Shown piece after piece: positions 23,901 to 34,277 of a stretch of 64,000 nucleotides of DNA. Below the pieces are notes generated by a model. That model made no database searches and was not told the origin of the DNA. It saw only the letters and a list, made by a program, of their open reading frames with translations. Made by a program: the position numbers and the translations under genes. The stretch is from Apium graveolens. Its lineage: Eukaryota > Streptophyta > Magnoliopsida > Apiales > Apiaceae. The number at the start of each line of letters is the position of its first letter. Within the stretch, counting starts at the first letter, position 1. The DNA lies in NCBI RefSeq assembly GCF_009905375.1, contig NC_133648.1, forward strand, positions 90,708,631 to 90,772,630. Reading direction: 5' to 3'.

Positions 23901-24707
23901 AAATGGTATATCTAGCTTTCGCTTCCAGGGAGAAGCGTTCAGATATTGTAATTGCTCGTTGCTATCTTCATCATCACTGTCAAATTCCCCCACTAAGGCC
24001 TTTTCCAATGCATCAGACATTAGCATGTGATCGAGTTCCGAAGTAACCGCAGAATCAATCACATCCACTTTTAAGCACTCCTCATCTTCTGTAGGGAATT
24101 TCATTGCCTTGGATACGTTGAAGGTCACATCCTGATCTTGAACCCGCATAGTAAGTTCTCCTTTTTGCACATCTATCAAGGTACGGCCAGTTGCCAGGAA
24201 AGGCCTCCCCAAGATTATGGGAATCTTTTTATCTTCCTCAAAATCCAGAATAACAAAATCAGCAGGAAAGAAGAGCTTATCCACCTTGACGAGCACATCC
24301 TCAACTATGCCCCTTGGGTAAGTAATAGAACGGTCCGCCAATTGTAGCGACATGTATGTGGGTTTTGGATCAGGTAGGTCCAGCTTTTTAAAGATCGACA
24401 ACGGCATCAGATTAATGCTTGCTCCCAAATCACAAAGGCACTTGTTAAAAGTTAGATTGCCAATGGTGCAAGGAATGGTGAAGCTTCCTGGATCTTTCAG
24501 TTTTGGTGGTAACTTTTGTTGCAGAACCGCGCTGCATTCTTCCGTGAGAGCAACGGTTTCAAGGTCATCCAGTTTCACCTTCCTTGAAAAAATAGTCTTC
24601 ATAAACTTCGCATAACTAGGCATTTGTTCCAGAGCCTCAGCGAAAGGTATATTGATGTGAAGTTTCTTGAACACCTCCAGAAACTTCCCGAACTGTTTAT
24701 CCAGCTT
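20947..24707 (-). pseudogene. pol: Element F pol (protease, RT, RNase H, integrase), frameshifted near its end
   Basis: Gypsy-order pol, in the gag frame after a TAA at 24708-24710. Protease has [11 protein letters not shown] near 24430. RT has FMDDFSVFG near 23090, after [13 protein letters not shown]. RNase H has [20 protein letters not shown] and [10 protein letters not shown]. Integrase has an HHCC region ([11 protein letters not shown]...CDRCQRVG), then [16 protein letters not shown] and the Glu of [10 protein letters not shown]. The main frame stops at 21219; the last ~90 residues ([23 protein letters not shown], the GPF/Y-type module) continue in another frame to 20947. A small deletion near 21235-21240 probably caused the shift. 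There is no ATG between the TAA and the protease, which fits a former gag-pol fusion. Confidence 0.93.
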
Positions 24708-26294
24708 TTATTGCTGCAATCTCTTAGGAAAAGGTGGTGGAGGATAGAGCTGTTTCTCCCCTATATTAGCCTCAGGCAGAGTGTGTTCAACAGTAGTCTT
24801 CCTTGGTTCCGCCGCTTTCTCCCTTTGCTTAGATTCTTCATCACGAACTTCAACTTCGACTTCTTTTGCCTTTTCAGCATCAGCTAGTTTTCCAGACCTT
24901 AAGGTAATAGCCTTGACTTGCTCTTTAGCTTCCTTCCTGCCTGGTACTTCCATGTCACTGGGAAGAGTGCCAGGTTGACGATTGAGCACTGCATTGGCTA
25001 ATTGACCGATTTGATTTTCCAAGGTCTTGATAGAAACCGCCTGACTCTTGCACAACAGCTTAAGTTCCTCAAAATCAGCACTAGTAGGTGCAGCTGCACT
25101 TCCCTGTTGAGGATATGATTGTCTTGTAGCATACTGTTGTGGTTGCTGGAATCCAGGTGGGTTAAACTGTTTACTCACTCCTTGCTGATATGGTGGCTGA
25201 ATAGCATTCTGATTATTTCCCCAGCTGAAATTTGGATGATTTCTGTTGTTAGGATGATAGGTTGCTGGCACAGGCTGCTGTTGTCGCTGATAATTATTCA
25301 CATACTGAACAGATTCGTTGACAAGAGAACACTGATCCGTAGCATGAGATCCTGCACAAAGCTCACAAACCATAGCTATTTGATTAACTCCATACGTAGC
25401 CAAAGAATCAACCTTCATTGATAGCGCTTGGAGCTGGGCTGCAATAGCGGTGGCTGCATCAACTTCCAGAATACCTGCTACCTTGCCTGATGTCATCCTC
25501 TGAGTTGGGTTTTGATGCTCATTTGCAGCCATCGTCTCAATAAGATTGTACGCCTCAGTATAGCTTTTATCCCATAAGGCGCCTCCAGCTGCTGCATCGA
25601 GCATGGACCGAGATTGAGCCCCCAAACCATTATAAAAACCAGTGATTACCATCCAATCCGGCATTCCATGATGTGGACATTTTCTCAACATTTCCTTGTA
25701 GCGTTCCCAAGCCTCGCACATAGATTCTGTAGGTTGCTGCGCAAACTGAGTAAGAGCACTCCTCATAGCAGCAGTCATTGCCATTGGATAAAACTTCACC
25801 AGAAACTTTTGCGCAAGATCTTGCCACGTAGTGATTGACCCAGCTGGTTCAGAATGTAACCAGTCTTTAGCCTTATCCCTCAGTGAGAATGGGAAAAGCC
25901 TCAACTTGATAGCCTCATCAGTCACGCCATTATACTTAAAAGTGCTGCAGATCTCGACAAAATTCCTTATGTGCATGTTGGGGTCTTCAGTTGCCGCTCC
26001 TCCAAAAGAAACAGAATTCTGCACCATCTGAATAGTGCCCGACTTGATTTCAAAGGTGTTAGCTTGAATAGCCAGATGAAGGATGCTTGACTGAATGTCA
26101 TCAATTTTAGGTCGAGAAAAATCTATAAGAGCTGGATCAGCTTGAACAATATGATCTCCCATGTTTACTGGTTCTTTCTGCTCAGTTCCTGAATCCGAAT
26201 CCTCAAAATCTAACTTCTCCGGTGTATCAAGAACTTCGTCTTTCTCCTCAGCTGTATCTAAGGTCCTCTTGCGAGCACGAGAACGAGTTTGCAT
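24708..26294 (-). CDS. gag: Element F gag (Athila type)
   Basis: Particle protein. I chose the ATG at 26294 (MQTRSRARKR); the frame extends slightly upstream only through non-ATG codons. Residues about 85-230 form the retrotransposon gag core (LRLFPFSLRDKAKDWLHS; WQDLAQKFLVKFYP). A CCHC knuckle, CELCAGSHATDQC, follows. After that come Gln/Pro-rich and Lys/Glu-rich stretches. The frame ends at TAA 24708-24710, immediately before sequence ([11 protein letters not shown]) that belongs to the gag-pol junction of this lineage. The TAA is therefore probably a nonsense change inside one gag-pol frame; programmed readthrough is less likely but possible. Confidence 0.9.
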   Translation of the reverse strand: MQTRSRARKRTLDTAEEKDEVLDTPEKLDFEDSDSGTEQKEPVNMGDHIVQADPALIDFSRPKIDDIQSSILHLAIQANTFEIKSGTIQMVQNSVSFGGAATEDPNMHIRNFVEICSTFKYNGVTDEAIKLRLFPFSLRDKAKDWLHSEPAGSITTWQDLAQKFLVKFYPMAMTAAMRSALTQFAQQPTESMCEAWERYKEMLRKCPHHGMPDWMVITGFYNGLGAQSRSMLDAAAGGALWDKSYTEAYNLIETMAANEHQNPTQRMTSGKVAGILEVDAATAIAAQLQALSMKVDSLATYGVNQIAMVCELCAGSHATDQCSLVNESVQYVNNYQRQQQPVPATYHPNNRNHPNFSWGNNQNAIQPPYQQGVSKQFNPPGFQQPQQYATRQSYPQQGSAAAPTSADFEELKLLCKSQAVSIKTLENQIGQLANAVLNRQPGTLPSDMEVPGRKEAKEQVKAITLRSGKLADAEKAKEVEVEVRDEESKQREKAAEPRKTTVEHTLPEANIGEKQLYPPPPFPKRLQQ

Positions 26295-26409
26295 AAACGC
26301 ACTAAAGTACCTGAAACACAACCGAAAAGAGTAATTGACTACTACGTCCTAATCACTGAGTCCTAATGACCAATGATGGTAAGTACATAAACTAAACAAC
26401 TACGCCGAG

Positions 26410-26427
26410 TCCCCGGCAGCGGCGCCA
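26410..26427 (-). other. Element F primer binding site
   Basis: On the - strand TGGCGCCGCTGCCGGGGA, six bases after the 5' LTR end. Very similar PBS sequences are typical of the Athila/Tat group of plant Gypsy elements. Confidence 0.85.
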
Positions 26428-26433
26428 AAAACT

Positions 26434-27854
26434 TGTTAGGGCGAAATCACGCACTAATATTCGCGCAAGTATACGCGTTCACAAGTAATATAGAATACTT
26501 TCTAGTTCGTTCCCTCAGAGACTCAGACTAAGTTATTGTCTAATTTAACTCACTCACCAATGTATGATTACTTCTCAATGTTAAGATAATAATACTTAAA
26601 ATTGTTGATTAAATATTAACTATAATTAACTACTTAATTAACCACTTAACTAACACTGTAATTTATCAATAATAAAACACTCATGAGATCACAACTTCAT
26701 TATTACTTCCTTCTATAGCCATAGTTATTACCTTTAGCATGTGACAGTGATGATATTAATCGAATAACACTAAACTGATAAAAGCCAACTTTCATTGTAC
26801 TAATACCATTCTACCAAACATCCACAATTCAGATAGAAATTGAATAGTCATCAATTATGTTGAGTTCCTATATGTCTACAGAAATTGACAACACAACGAT
26901 TTAAGCACAAGTTATTCCTTTTGATTACATAGGGAAAATAAAACTGTTAGAGTTACCCACTAATCATGCACAACGTACATGAACCTATGCTAGCATGGCA
27001 AGTTCTAAATCTCAAGATCCACTGTCGCTTCACAAGAGATTAACACCCTATCTTATATGTTCGCGACGCACATAAGACGAATATGCACAACCAATACTAG
27101 ATATCATGCAATCATCACACACTAAAGTATTAAACAATTAACTAAAGAATTCCATAATAAATCCGTTGCAACCCCATGATCACAATTAGCCTATAATAGA
27201 ACTTATCTCCATCATGGGTTCATATGAAATCATGATAAACGAACACAAGAAAATAACAACTAAACTAATTATATTAAAACAGAGTACGTCACAAGAGTAA
27301 ATAAGTCAAAGCAAGAAAACTAGCATCCAACGTTACAACGAAACAAGAATCACAAGAATATATGCTTCCTCTTCGTTGCTGTGTGCTAAATCGGTCTTCT
27401 TCCTTATCTCCTTCGCTTCTTGCAAAACACAATCTAAAACATAATCCCCTCTTAATACTCTGTGAAAAACGTCTCAAATCTACTTATATAATAGTCCCAT
27501 AAAACTCAGATTACAGAGAAGTTGGAAGCCAAACAAAAGTAGAAGTCTAAAATAATATATTATTTTCCCCGACCCTGCGCGGCCGCTCAGCATTGCTGCG
27601 CGGGCGCGCAGGACCCTACTGGAAAATTTCCAGGTTTGCTCCGTTTCTTCGCCGTTATCTGCCCGTTCTTTTCCTCTCGCAATGGTGAACACATGCCAAG
27701 GCTTATTCTTGATGATTCCTCCTCTGAAATGCAACTAATACCCTGAAATGCATAAACACTAGAAAAACGCATCAAATACACAAAATACTTGATTTCAAGA
27801 CACCAATTTAAGCCATTTTAAGACGTTCTAAGTGGTATAAAATGCCACTTATCA
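26434..27854 (-). repeat. Element F 5' LTR (right copy)
   Basis: 1421 bp. One GC-rich block at 27571-27615; a TATATAA-type box near 27484-27491 follows it in transcription direction. It differs from the left copy by 16 substitutions, 12 of them transitions by my count. Confidence 0.95.
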
Positions 27855-27859
27855 CCAAC

Positions 27860-29002
27860 CTCCAGGTTTTGAAGATCAAAATTTTCCAGACCATGTGTAT
27901 TATCTGTTGAAAGCACTCTATGGACTAAAGCAAGCACCTAGAGCCTGGTATGAGACTTTGTCAAAGTTCCTTCTAGATAATCATTTCACAAGAGGTACTG
28001 TTGACAAAACTCTCTTCTTTAGAAATGTTAATGGCTCTAAGATACTTGTACAAATTTATGTAGATGATATTATATTTGGATCTACAGATGATAAGCTTTG
28101 TAAAAAAATTTGCTAAATTAATGCAAAGTAAATATGAAATGAGCATGATGGGAGAGCTAACTTACTTTCTTGGGTTACAAGTTAAACAAGTTAGTGGTGG
28201 AATTTTCATTAGTCAAACTAAATATATTTATGATCTTTTAAAGAAGTTTGACTTAATGGATTGTTCACCTGCAAAAACTCTCATGGCCACTGCCACTAAG
28301 CTTGAATTAAACAAGGCTGAAAAGTCTGTGGATATTACAAGTTATAGAGGCATGGTTGGCTCACTTTTATATTTAACTGCTAGTAGACCTGATATAATGT
28401 TTTCTACATGTCTTTGTGCTAGATTTCAAGCTGACCCTAAAGAATCTCACTTAGTGGCCATTAAAAGAATTTTCATATATCTCAAGGGGACTCCAAATCT
28501 AGGAATTTGGTACCCTAGAGAGTCTGGTTTTGATCTAATTGGCTACTCAGATGCAGATTATGCAGGTTGTAAAATAGACAGGAAAAGCACAACAGGCACC
28601 TGTCAATTTCTAGGGAACAAGCTTGTATCATGGTTCAGCAAGAAGCAGAATTCTGTTTCCACATCAACAGCTGAAGCTGAGTACATTGCAGCTGGTAGTT
28701 GCTGTGCACAAATACTATGGATGAGGAACCAGTTATTTGACTATGGTATGACTGTTGACAAAATTCCAATATTTTGTGAAAACACAAGTGCCATTGCCAT
28801 TACTGAAAATCCAGTGCAACACTCAAGAACCAAGCACATTGATATCAAGTACCACTTCATTAGGGAACATGTGATGAAAGGTACAGTGGAACTTCATTTT
28901 GTTCCAAGTGAACAATAAATTGCAGACATATTTACCAAGCCACTTGATGAATCAACATTCACAAGATTGGTAAGTGAGCTAGGTATGCTTAATTACTCTT
29001 AA
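27860..29002 (+). pseudogene. pol: Element B pol, 3' part (RT, RNase H)
   Basis: Continuation of pol after element F and the repeated CCAAC. RT has [16 protein letters not shown] and [11 protein letters not shown]. An extra A in the run at 28102-28108 shifts the frame within KLCKK. The next frame continues with MMGELTYFLGLQV, the RT connection, and RNase H ([17 protein letters not shown]). The second RNase H Asp reads CENTSA where C has CDNQSA, so a metal-binding Asp is changed to Glu. A TAA at 28916-28918 precedes [10 protein letters not shown]. The natural end is TAA at 29000-29002. Confidence 0.93.
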
Positions 29003-29557
29003 AATTCATGTCCTTATTGCAATTTGAATTGAAGCCTGAAATGTATTAGCTGCTAGAACAAATTTGATTTTTAACACAGATTATTCCATCAACGGATATT
29101 CCCTATCCGTTGAAAGTCAAAATTGTTCTGTCAATGGATGTTCATTATCCGTTGAAAGACATATACATTTCTGGAAATTTTTATCCGTCAACGGATAAAA
29201 CTGAAGTACTCTTCAACGGATGATAGTTTACTTTATCCGTTGAAATATCACATCAGTCGATTCAGGTGTTTCACAGCCGTTGATTCTATTGTCTTAACCG
29301 TTGATACTCATACATACAGCTGTATGTATTTGTTTTAAAGGTAGTTTTTAGAATACTTACAGTTTATTCTTAAACGGCTGAAATTCACTTACATATATTT
29401 ATTGTTTAATCTTTTATTTATGCTTTTTAATTTGAGAAAGTATATAAGCCCTTCTAATTTTTCATTTTTACTTTACGCTTTCTTGAAATTTCAAAGCTTT
29501 TACCATTTTCTCTCTGCAAAACCTTCAAGTTATTCTCTGCAATTTCTACTCACAACA
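29003..29557 (+). promoter_or_regulatory. Element B pol-accessory gap with family-motif cluster and TATA box
   Basis: From 29088 to 29305 there are six or seven exact copies of TCAACGGAT/ATCCGTTGA plus several near matches. A TATATAAG lies at 29441-29448, about 110 bp before the accessory ATG at 29558. Motif cluster, then TATA, then transcript start is also the order in the B LTR. I infer an internal promoter. Confidence 0.62.
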
Positions 29558-32500
29558 ATGGCACCAGTAGTAAAGATTATGTCTCAATCTGGATTCATCT
29601 ATGAGAAGAACAATTTCATAGCTTTGGTAGAAAAGAATGAAGCCCACTCCGATTATCACAAAATGATGGACTTCATCAAAAACTGTAAACTTAGCTATGC
29701 AATGCTGGAAGCCCCAACGATTTACTGTGAAGTAGTTGAGGAGATTTGGACAACTGCTGAGTTCAACTCAATAGATATGACTATCTCCTTCACCCTCAAA
29801 GGTAAAAATCACTGTGTTAACTGTGATGATTTACTAGCATGTTTTAAATTACCTGAGAACAATGCCATGACACCACACACTGATAATGATGTATCCAGCA
29901 TGTTAGATTCCATAGGTTATTCTCTTAACTCTGCTAGTTTAGGGAGTATTAAAAGAAAAGGCCTTAGGAAAGAATGGAGTTTTCTTGGGGATGCCTTTAT
30001 CAAGGTTTTCTCTGGGAAAATTAGCAATTTTGATGCCATAACTTCATCTCTTGTTAATATGCTCTATATGCTTGTTTCTGATAGGTATTTTAATTTTAGC
30101 AACTATGTTATGCTAGAATTAGGTACTAGATTAGGTAACAAAGCTAATAGATCTAATAACATCTATTATGCTAGATTCTTTATGTTATTGGCTAACCATG
30201 TTGCTGAAGGTTTGGTCATAACCAATGAGAATAATAAACTCAAGTGTTGGGCACAAGAGAAAAGAGTTCTTGCAGATTTATTGAGAATGGATCTCAACAG
30301 CAGTGTGCCATTGGTATATTTACCAATCATGAATGCACCACAGGTAAGTGAGGTAATTGCTTCTACAACTCCTACTTCTTCCAACCCCTCTATTTCTTTA
30401 TCTTCTAGTGTGGCCATGGAATCTGTGACAATGCCCCAACAGATTCCTATCAAGGTCACCAAAACTAAACTTTCAAAATCAAAGACAAAGAAAACTACCT
30501 CTGTTGTTTCTCAAAAGACAACAGTTGTAACATCTACCATTAACCCTGAGGGGAGTGAACAGGGTGTGAGTGGTGAGGGGAGGGGTGAACATCACAGAAA
30601 CCCCCAGGATAAAGAAGGAGAGATAAGTGCTTCCCAAGCTAGCCAAGCCACAGTTTCTCAAAAAGCTGTGGTGGTTGAAAAGGTTACCAGCATATCCCTA
30701 GCTGCATCCTCCCAAAAGGATGTAACTATTGAAAATAGTTCCCAACCAGGAACACAGAACAAACGAGGGAGGGACAATAAAGCCAAACACTCACCAACAA
30801 AAGCCTTTATTAGAAGAAAGAGAGCCAGAACCCAATCTTCTACACAGGGTGCACACACTGCACAGATACATCCATCTGTATCTATGCCTTCTCAAACTCA
30901 GTTTGATGTGGCTCCAACAAATGTGGAGTCACAGCCCCATTCTCTCACAATTAACACACATCAATCACCACACACTTCATCACCATCTCTAGATGTGGAT
31001 ATGTTATTCCCATCAATTCCTGATTCTCCCTCTTTACAACTCAGGGAGGAGCCCCACTCAAATACAGGTGATCATCATCTTTTAGATGATTTGTTGGATC
31101 ACCCGCAAATTCTTTCAGATGTAATTGAAGGATCTGTGTCACCAAAACTCATATCAATCTACACAGATTCAACAGTTATATCACTTTCAATTTCTACTTC
31201 TTTTCCTTCTTCAACGGATATCACTCATCCGTTGACAAGTGGTTGTTCTTCAACGGATAAGCTTAACAACAGTTATCCGTTGATACCATCAGTTTCACCT
31301 TCAACGGCTATTTCGCATCCGTTGATAGTCTCTACACACACAACTGAAACAATTCCAACTGTAGAAGACTTGATTACTGTACAATCACTTCTAGGACTGA
31401 GGGAAGGGAGTGACAATTTGAGTGAGAGGCTGGGTTGCTCCCAGGAAAAAGGGGAGATTGAGAGCTCAAATATGCATGCTATTTTTTCCAGCATGGCAAA
31501 AGTAAGTGAGAGGAGTACCACCTTAGTAGGTGAAGGTGAGGTAGTGAGTTGTGTGAGCCAGGGGGAGCCCCTGATGCAAGAACATAGAGAAAATGAGAGA
31601 AAGGCAGGTACAGCAGATATAAGGATGGAACCAGCCATTGTTAGTGAGTCAATGATTGTGAATGATGCTGAAAAGGAAAGACAATTTCAGCAACATTACA
31701 AAGCTGTAATTGATAACATTTCCTTGGATGCTGACACTTTTACTCATCCTGTTTCAGCCTATCAATTATTGGCTGCACAGGGCAATGTGGAGGCAGAAAA
31801 GACACTACATCTAGTACATACAACAACATCTCTTCAAAGGGACAAAGCTGCTATTAACAAGATACCTTCAAAAGCTGGTGAGTCATCTGAAGAATTTGGA
31901 GTAAATTCTGATGATGATGACTTTGTTTCTTCTGATGGAAGCATGAACTTAGGGGGAGATGAAGGCCCTAGTTCTATTCCAAATCTACCTGAATGGGCCT
32001 TAACAAAGGAGTATACAACAGGGCAATTCAATGTCTCCTTAGTCAAACAAATCAGTACTATCCAACAGGCCATTCAGAAAACTTCTCATGCAGGTACAAA
32101 GGCTATCCTTACAGCTCACTTGGACTCACTGCATCTCATGAAGTTGCAGCAAGTAAGACAGAATCTGAGTGTGGATGAACTCAGAAAGGATATTGCTGAC
32201 TTGAAATCCTACAATTCTGAAAAATTGGATTCAGTTATGCCCTATGGTACAATGCAGGACATTTTGTTGAGATTGAAAAAGGAATCACATACTGAAAAGA
32301 GGCTGGCCAAATTGGAAGACAGAGTTCAAGTTATTGAAGATTCTGTGGCCACCATTCTTCACAACCAACAATCTCAAACAAATCTACTTATGCAGCTGGC
32401 AAAAACACAGGGCTTGACCCCTCTCCTTGATGATAACAAAAAGGGGGAGAGTAAAAGGGAAGGGGAAGGAGAGCCATCTACAAAAATCCAAATATCTAAA

Positions 32501-32656
32501 GTGCTAGTTCCTGCCATCACTACTTCTCCAATCATTCAAATCAAAGGAAAGCCTGATGGAATTGATTTAATCCAGCTAGCAGCAGCTGAAATTCAAGTGA
32601 AAGAGCAAAGGAGGAGAATTGATGAAAGGATGCAACAGTTGTTTGGCTCTACATAA
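29558..32656 (+). CDS. Element B accessory protein, N-terminal and middle part
   Basis: The start is the ATG in ACAATGGCACC. The open frame extends upstream to 29402, but that part covers the TATA box, so I exclude it. Residues 1-250 form the shared domain (VVEEIWTTAEF; LRKEWSFLGDAFIKVF; NFDAI; YYARFFMLLANHV). The middle (~270-770) is Ser/Thr/Pro-rich and basic, then acidic; it carries five exact family motifs at 31211-31325, read as STD, HPL and YPL. Residues about 770-960 look helical and coiled-coil. The TAA at 32654-32656 is followed in the same frame by 1.5 kb of open sequence, so this is probably an interrupted 1530-codon gene. No membrane segment is seen. Function unknown. Confidence 0.82.
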   Translation: MAPVVKIMSQSGFIYEKNNFIALVEKNEAHSDYHKMMDFIKNCKLSYAMLEAPTIYCEVVEEIWTTAEFNSIDMTISFTLKGKNHCVNCDDLLACFKLPENNAMTPHTDNDVSSMLDSIGYSLNSASLGSIKRKGLRKEWSFLGDAFIKVFSGKISNFDAITSSLVNMLYMLVSDRYFNFSNYVMLELGTRLGNKANRSNNIYYARFFMLLANHVAEGLVITNENNKLKCWAQEKRVLADLLRMDLNSSVPLVYLPIMNAPQVSEVIASTTPTSSNPSISLSSSVAMESVTMPQQIPIKVTKTKLSKSKTKKTTSVVSQKTTVVTSTINPEGSEQGVSGEGRGEHHRNPQDKEGEISASQASQATVSQKAVVVEKVTSISLAASSQKDVTIENSSQPGTQNKRGRDNKAKHSPTKAFIRRKRARTQSSTQGAHTAQIHPSVSMPSQTQFDVAPTNVESQPHSLTINTHQSPHTSSPSLDVDMLFPSIPDSPSLQLREEPHSNTGDHHLLDDLLDHPQILSDVIEGSVSPKLISIYTDSTVISLSISTSFPSSTDITHPLTSGCSSTDKLNNSYPLIPSVSPSTAISHPLIVSTHTTETIPTVEDLITVQSLLGLREGSDNLSERLGCSQEKGEIESSNMHAIFSSMAKVSERSTTLVGEGEVVSCVSQGEPLMQEHRENERKAGTADIRMEPAIVSESMIVNDAEKERQFQQHYKAVIDNISLDADTFTHPVSAYQLLAAQGNVEAEKTLHLVHTTTSLQRDKAAINKIPSKAGESSEEFGVNSDDDDFVSSDGSMNLGGDEGPSSIPNLPEWALTKEYTTGQFNVSLVKQISTIQQAIQKTSHAGTKAILTAHLDSLHLMKLQQVRQNLSVDELRKDIADLKSYNSEKLDSVMPYGTMQDILLRLKKESHTEKRLAKLEDRVQVIEDSVATILHNQQSQTNLLMQLAKTQGLTPLLDDNKKGESKREGEGEPSTKIQISKVLVPAITTSPIIQIKGKPDGIDLIQLAAAEIQVKEQRRRIDERMQQLFGST

Positions 32657-34147
32657 GATAAATCAATATCTATGAAACATAGCACAAAGGTTGAACCAAT
32701 CAATATGGAGCACAAGCCAGAAAGGAGAAATAAGGTTGGAGAGACTTCTTTCAAGAATCTAAAACCTATGGTTCTCAAGCCCAACACTAGATCCAGCAAG
32801 GACTCCACAAAGAACCCTCTAGACTTTGCTCAGATGAAAGAAGTGGACTTTCCTCTTCCAAAGCCTGATGAAGACAAAGTTTTGGATGCTAGCATCATAA
32901 AACACAAGGAGACCATGGATGAGGCAGTAAGGAGAAACATGGCTATTATCTTTAGAGAGGGAAAGAGCATATGTGTGATGCAAGGACATCCCAAATTCTC
33001 AATAGCCAAGAGGGAAGAAACCAAAAGGTTAAAGAAAGAAGCTGAAAAACTCAAGGCTGACAAAAGAGCACAAGTAAAGCTTGAACAAAAGCTAAAGTCA
33101 AGTCTAGTTGAAAATGAGAAAGGAATTGAAGTCAGGGTTGAAGACAAGATTGCAAACTTAGATGAGGTTTTTGGGAGTATATTTGGTGAAAGTATGGAGG
33201 AAAAAGAGGAATGGCAGAAGGGAAACAGAAGAAAGGCCAAGGCACATAGAAGGAGTGAAGGCAACACTGAAGAAACTAAATCTCTACCTTCCATACCTGA
33301 ACCCTTTATTGCTGATCCCACTATAAACATCCATGATGAACCAATCATCCCAAAAGAGGAACCTATTGATTGGGACACCATCAATTTGCCTACCTTTTTA
33401 ACCACTCTTCCACTACCAAAGAAACAGAAAAGAAAATCCAAATCTACACCTCCCCTAAACTCTAAGAAATTCACTCAAAAACATAAACCTAACCCTAAGC
33501 CACCCATTTCTAAAGATGATTATGTTCACATCTGTGACATAAAAGAAATTTCAGACATTGAACTCTATCTGGATGAGCTGGAGGATGTAAGGGGAATTGC
33601 TGCCTACAGACAGCTACCAGAGAGATTGGTGTTCAGATACAAAGGAGCTGGGGAAAGAACATGGCCTCTCTACAGGATTCTGAATGAAGGCTACTCTACC
33701 TTGATCAGAGTCTTTTCATCCATACAAAAGGATTCTGGCTTTACCAGGACTGCCAAGACTGAAATTCTCAACAAGATTGCCAACATAAGGAAAACTTGGA
33801 GGGAGCCCAATGCTTTGCCCAGAACCTTACTCATTCAAGAAAGGGGAACTACAATTCACAAATCACCTCATTGGTTGATGGAATTCAGAGATGATAAAGG
33901 AGTCAAAAGATTTTTCAGACTTGAAGACCAACTCAAGATTGCCAGCAATGAAACTCTCAAAGAAATGCAATCTAAGTTGGATATCAGTGATGAAGATGAA
34001 GCTGAATTCTTCAGACAACTCCAACTCCAAATTGAGGAAAATGACAAAGGGCTAGGAAAGAAAATAGGGAACAAAGAAGAAAAAGATGATTTGCTCAGGC
34101 TAGAGGAGCACCCTTGGAAATACTGTAAATCTTCAATTACCTTCTAG
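32657..34147 (+). CDS. Element B accessory protein, C-terminal part
   Basis: Same frame as the upstream accessory gene, separated by a single TAA; the first ATG is at 32672. The sequence is highly charged and Lys/Glu-rich with coiled-coil character (about 32990-33130), then a Lys/Pro-rich linker (33410-33510). The final ~200 residues look globular: YVHICDIKEISDIELYLDEL, GERTWPLYRILNEGY, WLMEFRDDKGVKRFFRLED. The last piece resembles, by pattern, DG-containing segments at the ends of the A, D and C accessory proteins. Whether it is translated by readthrough, from its own ATG or not at all cannot be told here. Confidence 0.75.
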   Translation, partial: DKSISMKHSTKVEPINMEHKPERRNKVGETSFKNLKPMVLKPNTRSSKDSTKNPLDFAQMKEVDFPLPKPDEDKVLDASIIKHKETMDEAVRRNMAIIFREGKSICVMQGHPKFSIAKREETKRLKKEAEKLKADKRAQVKLEQKLKSSLVENEKGIEVRVEDKIANLDEVFGSIFGESMEEKEEWQKGNRRKAKAHRRSEGNTEETKSLPSIPEPFIADPTINIHDEPIIPKEEPIDWDTINLPTFLTTLPLPKKQKRKSKSTPPLNSKKFTQKHKPNPKPPISKDDYVHICDIKEISDIELYLDELEDVRGIAAYRQLPERLVFRYKGAGERTWPLYRILNEGYSTLIRVFSSIQKDSGFTRTAKTEILNKIANIRKTWREPNALPRTLLIQERGTTIHKSPHWLMEFRDDKGVKRFFRLEDQLKIASNETLKEMQSKLDISDEDEAEFFRQLQLQIEENDKGLGKKIGNKEEKDDLLRLEEHPWKYCKSSITF

Positions 34148-34277
34148 TACATACACTTTTGCAGCACTTTTAAATTTCTACTTAGTTTCAGTTCATATAT
34201 TTGTTAAGTATTTTGTTATCATCAAGTTAACCTTGAATTTATGTCTACAATTCTTATAGACATAAATAGGGGGAGAT
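34148..34277 (+). other. Element B 3' untranslated region and polypurine tract
   Basis: Short AT-rich noncoding stretch ending in AATAGGGGGAGAT (34265-34277), the polypurine tract directly before the 3' LTR. Confidence 0.85.

Larger units (their letters stand above)
16711..27854 (-). mobile_element. Element F: Athila-type Gypsy LTR retrotransposon nested in B pol
   Basis: Complete: LTRs of 1463 and 1421 bp, PBS, gag, pol, env-like gene, polypurine tract, all on the - strand. Target duplication CCAAC lies at 16706-16710 and 27855-27859. Removing F and one CCAAC restores continuity of the B pol frame, which confirms the boundaries. The LTRs differ by 16 substitutions (1.1%) plus a 42-bp duplication. 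Athila assignment rests on the gag sequence, the PBS type, the RT/integrase sequences and the post-pol gene. Lesions: a TAA between gag and pol, and a frameshift near the integrase end. Confidence 0.96.

Noticed and set aside
29402..29557. Hydrophobic N-terminal extension of the B accessory frame resembling a signal peptide
   Set aside because: The extension spans the TATA box at 29441 and lies upstream of the ATG that matches the starts in A and C. It is better read as promoter and leader.
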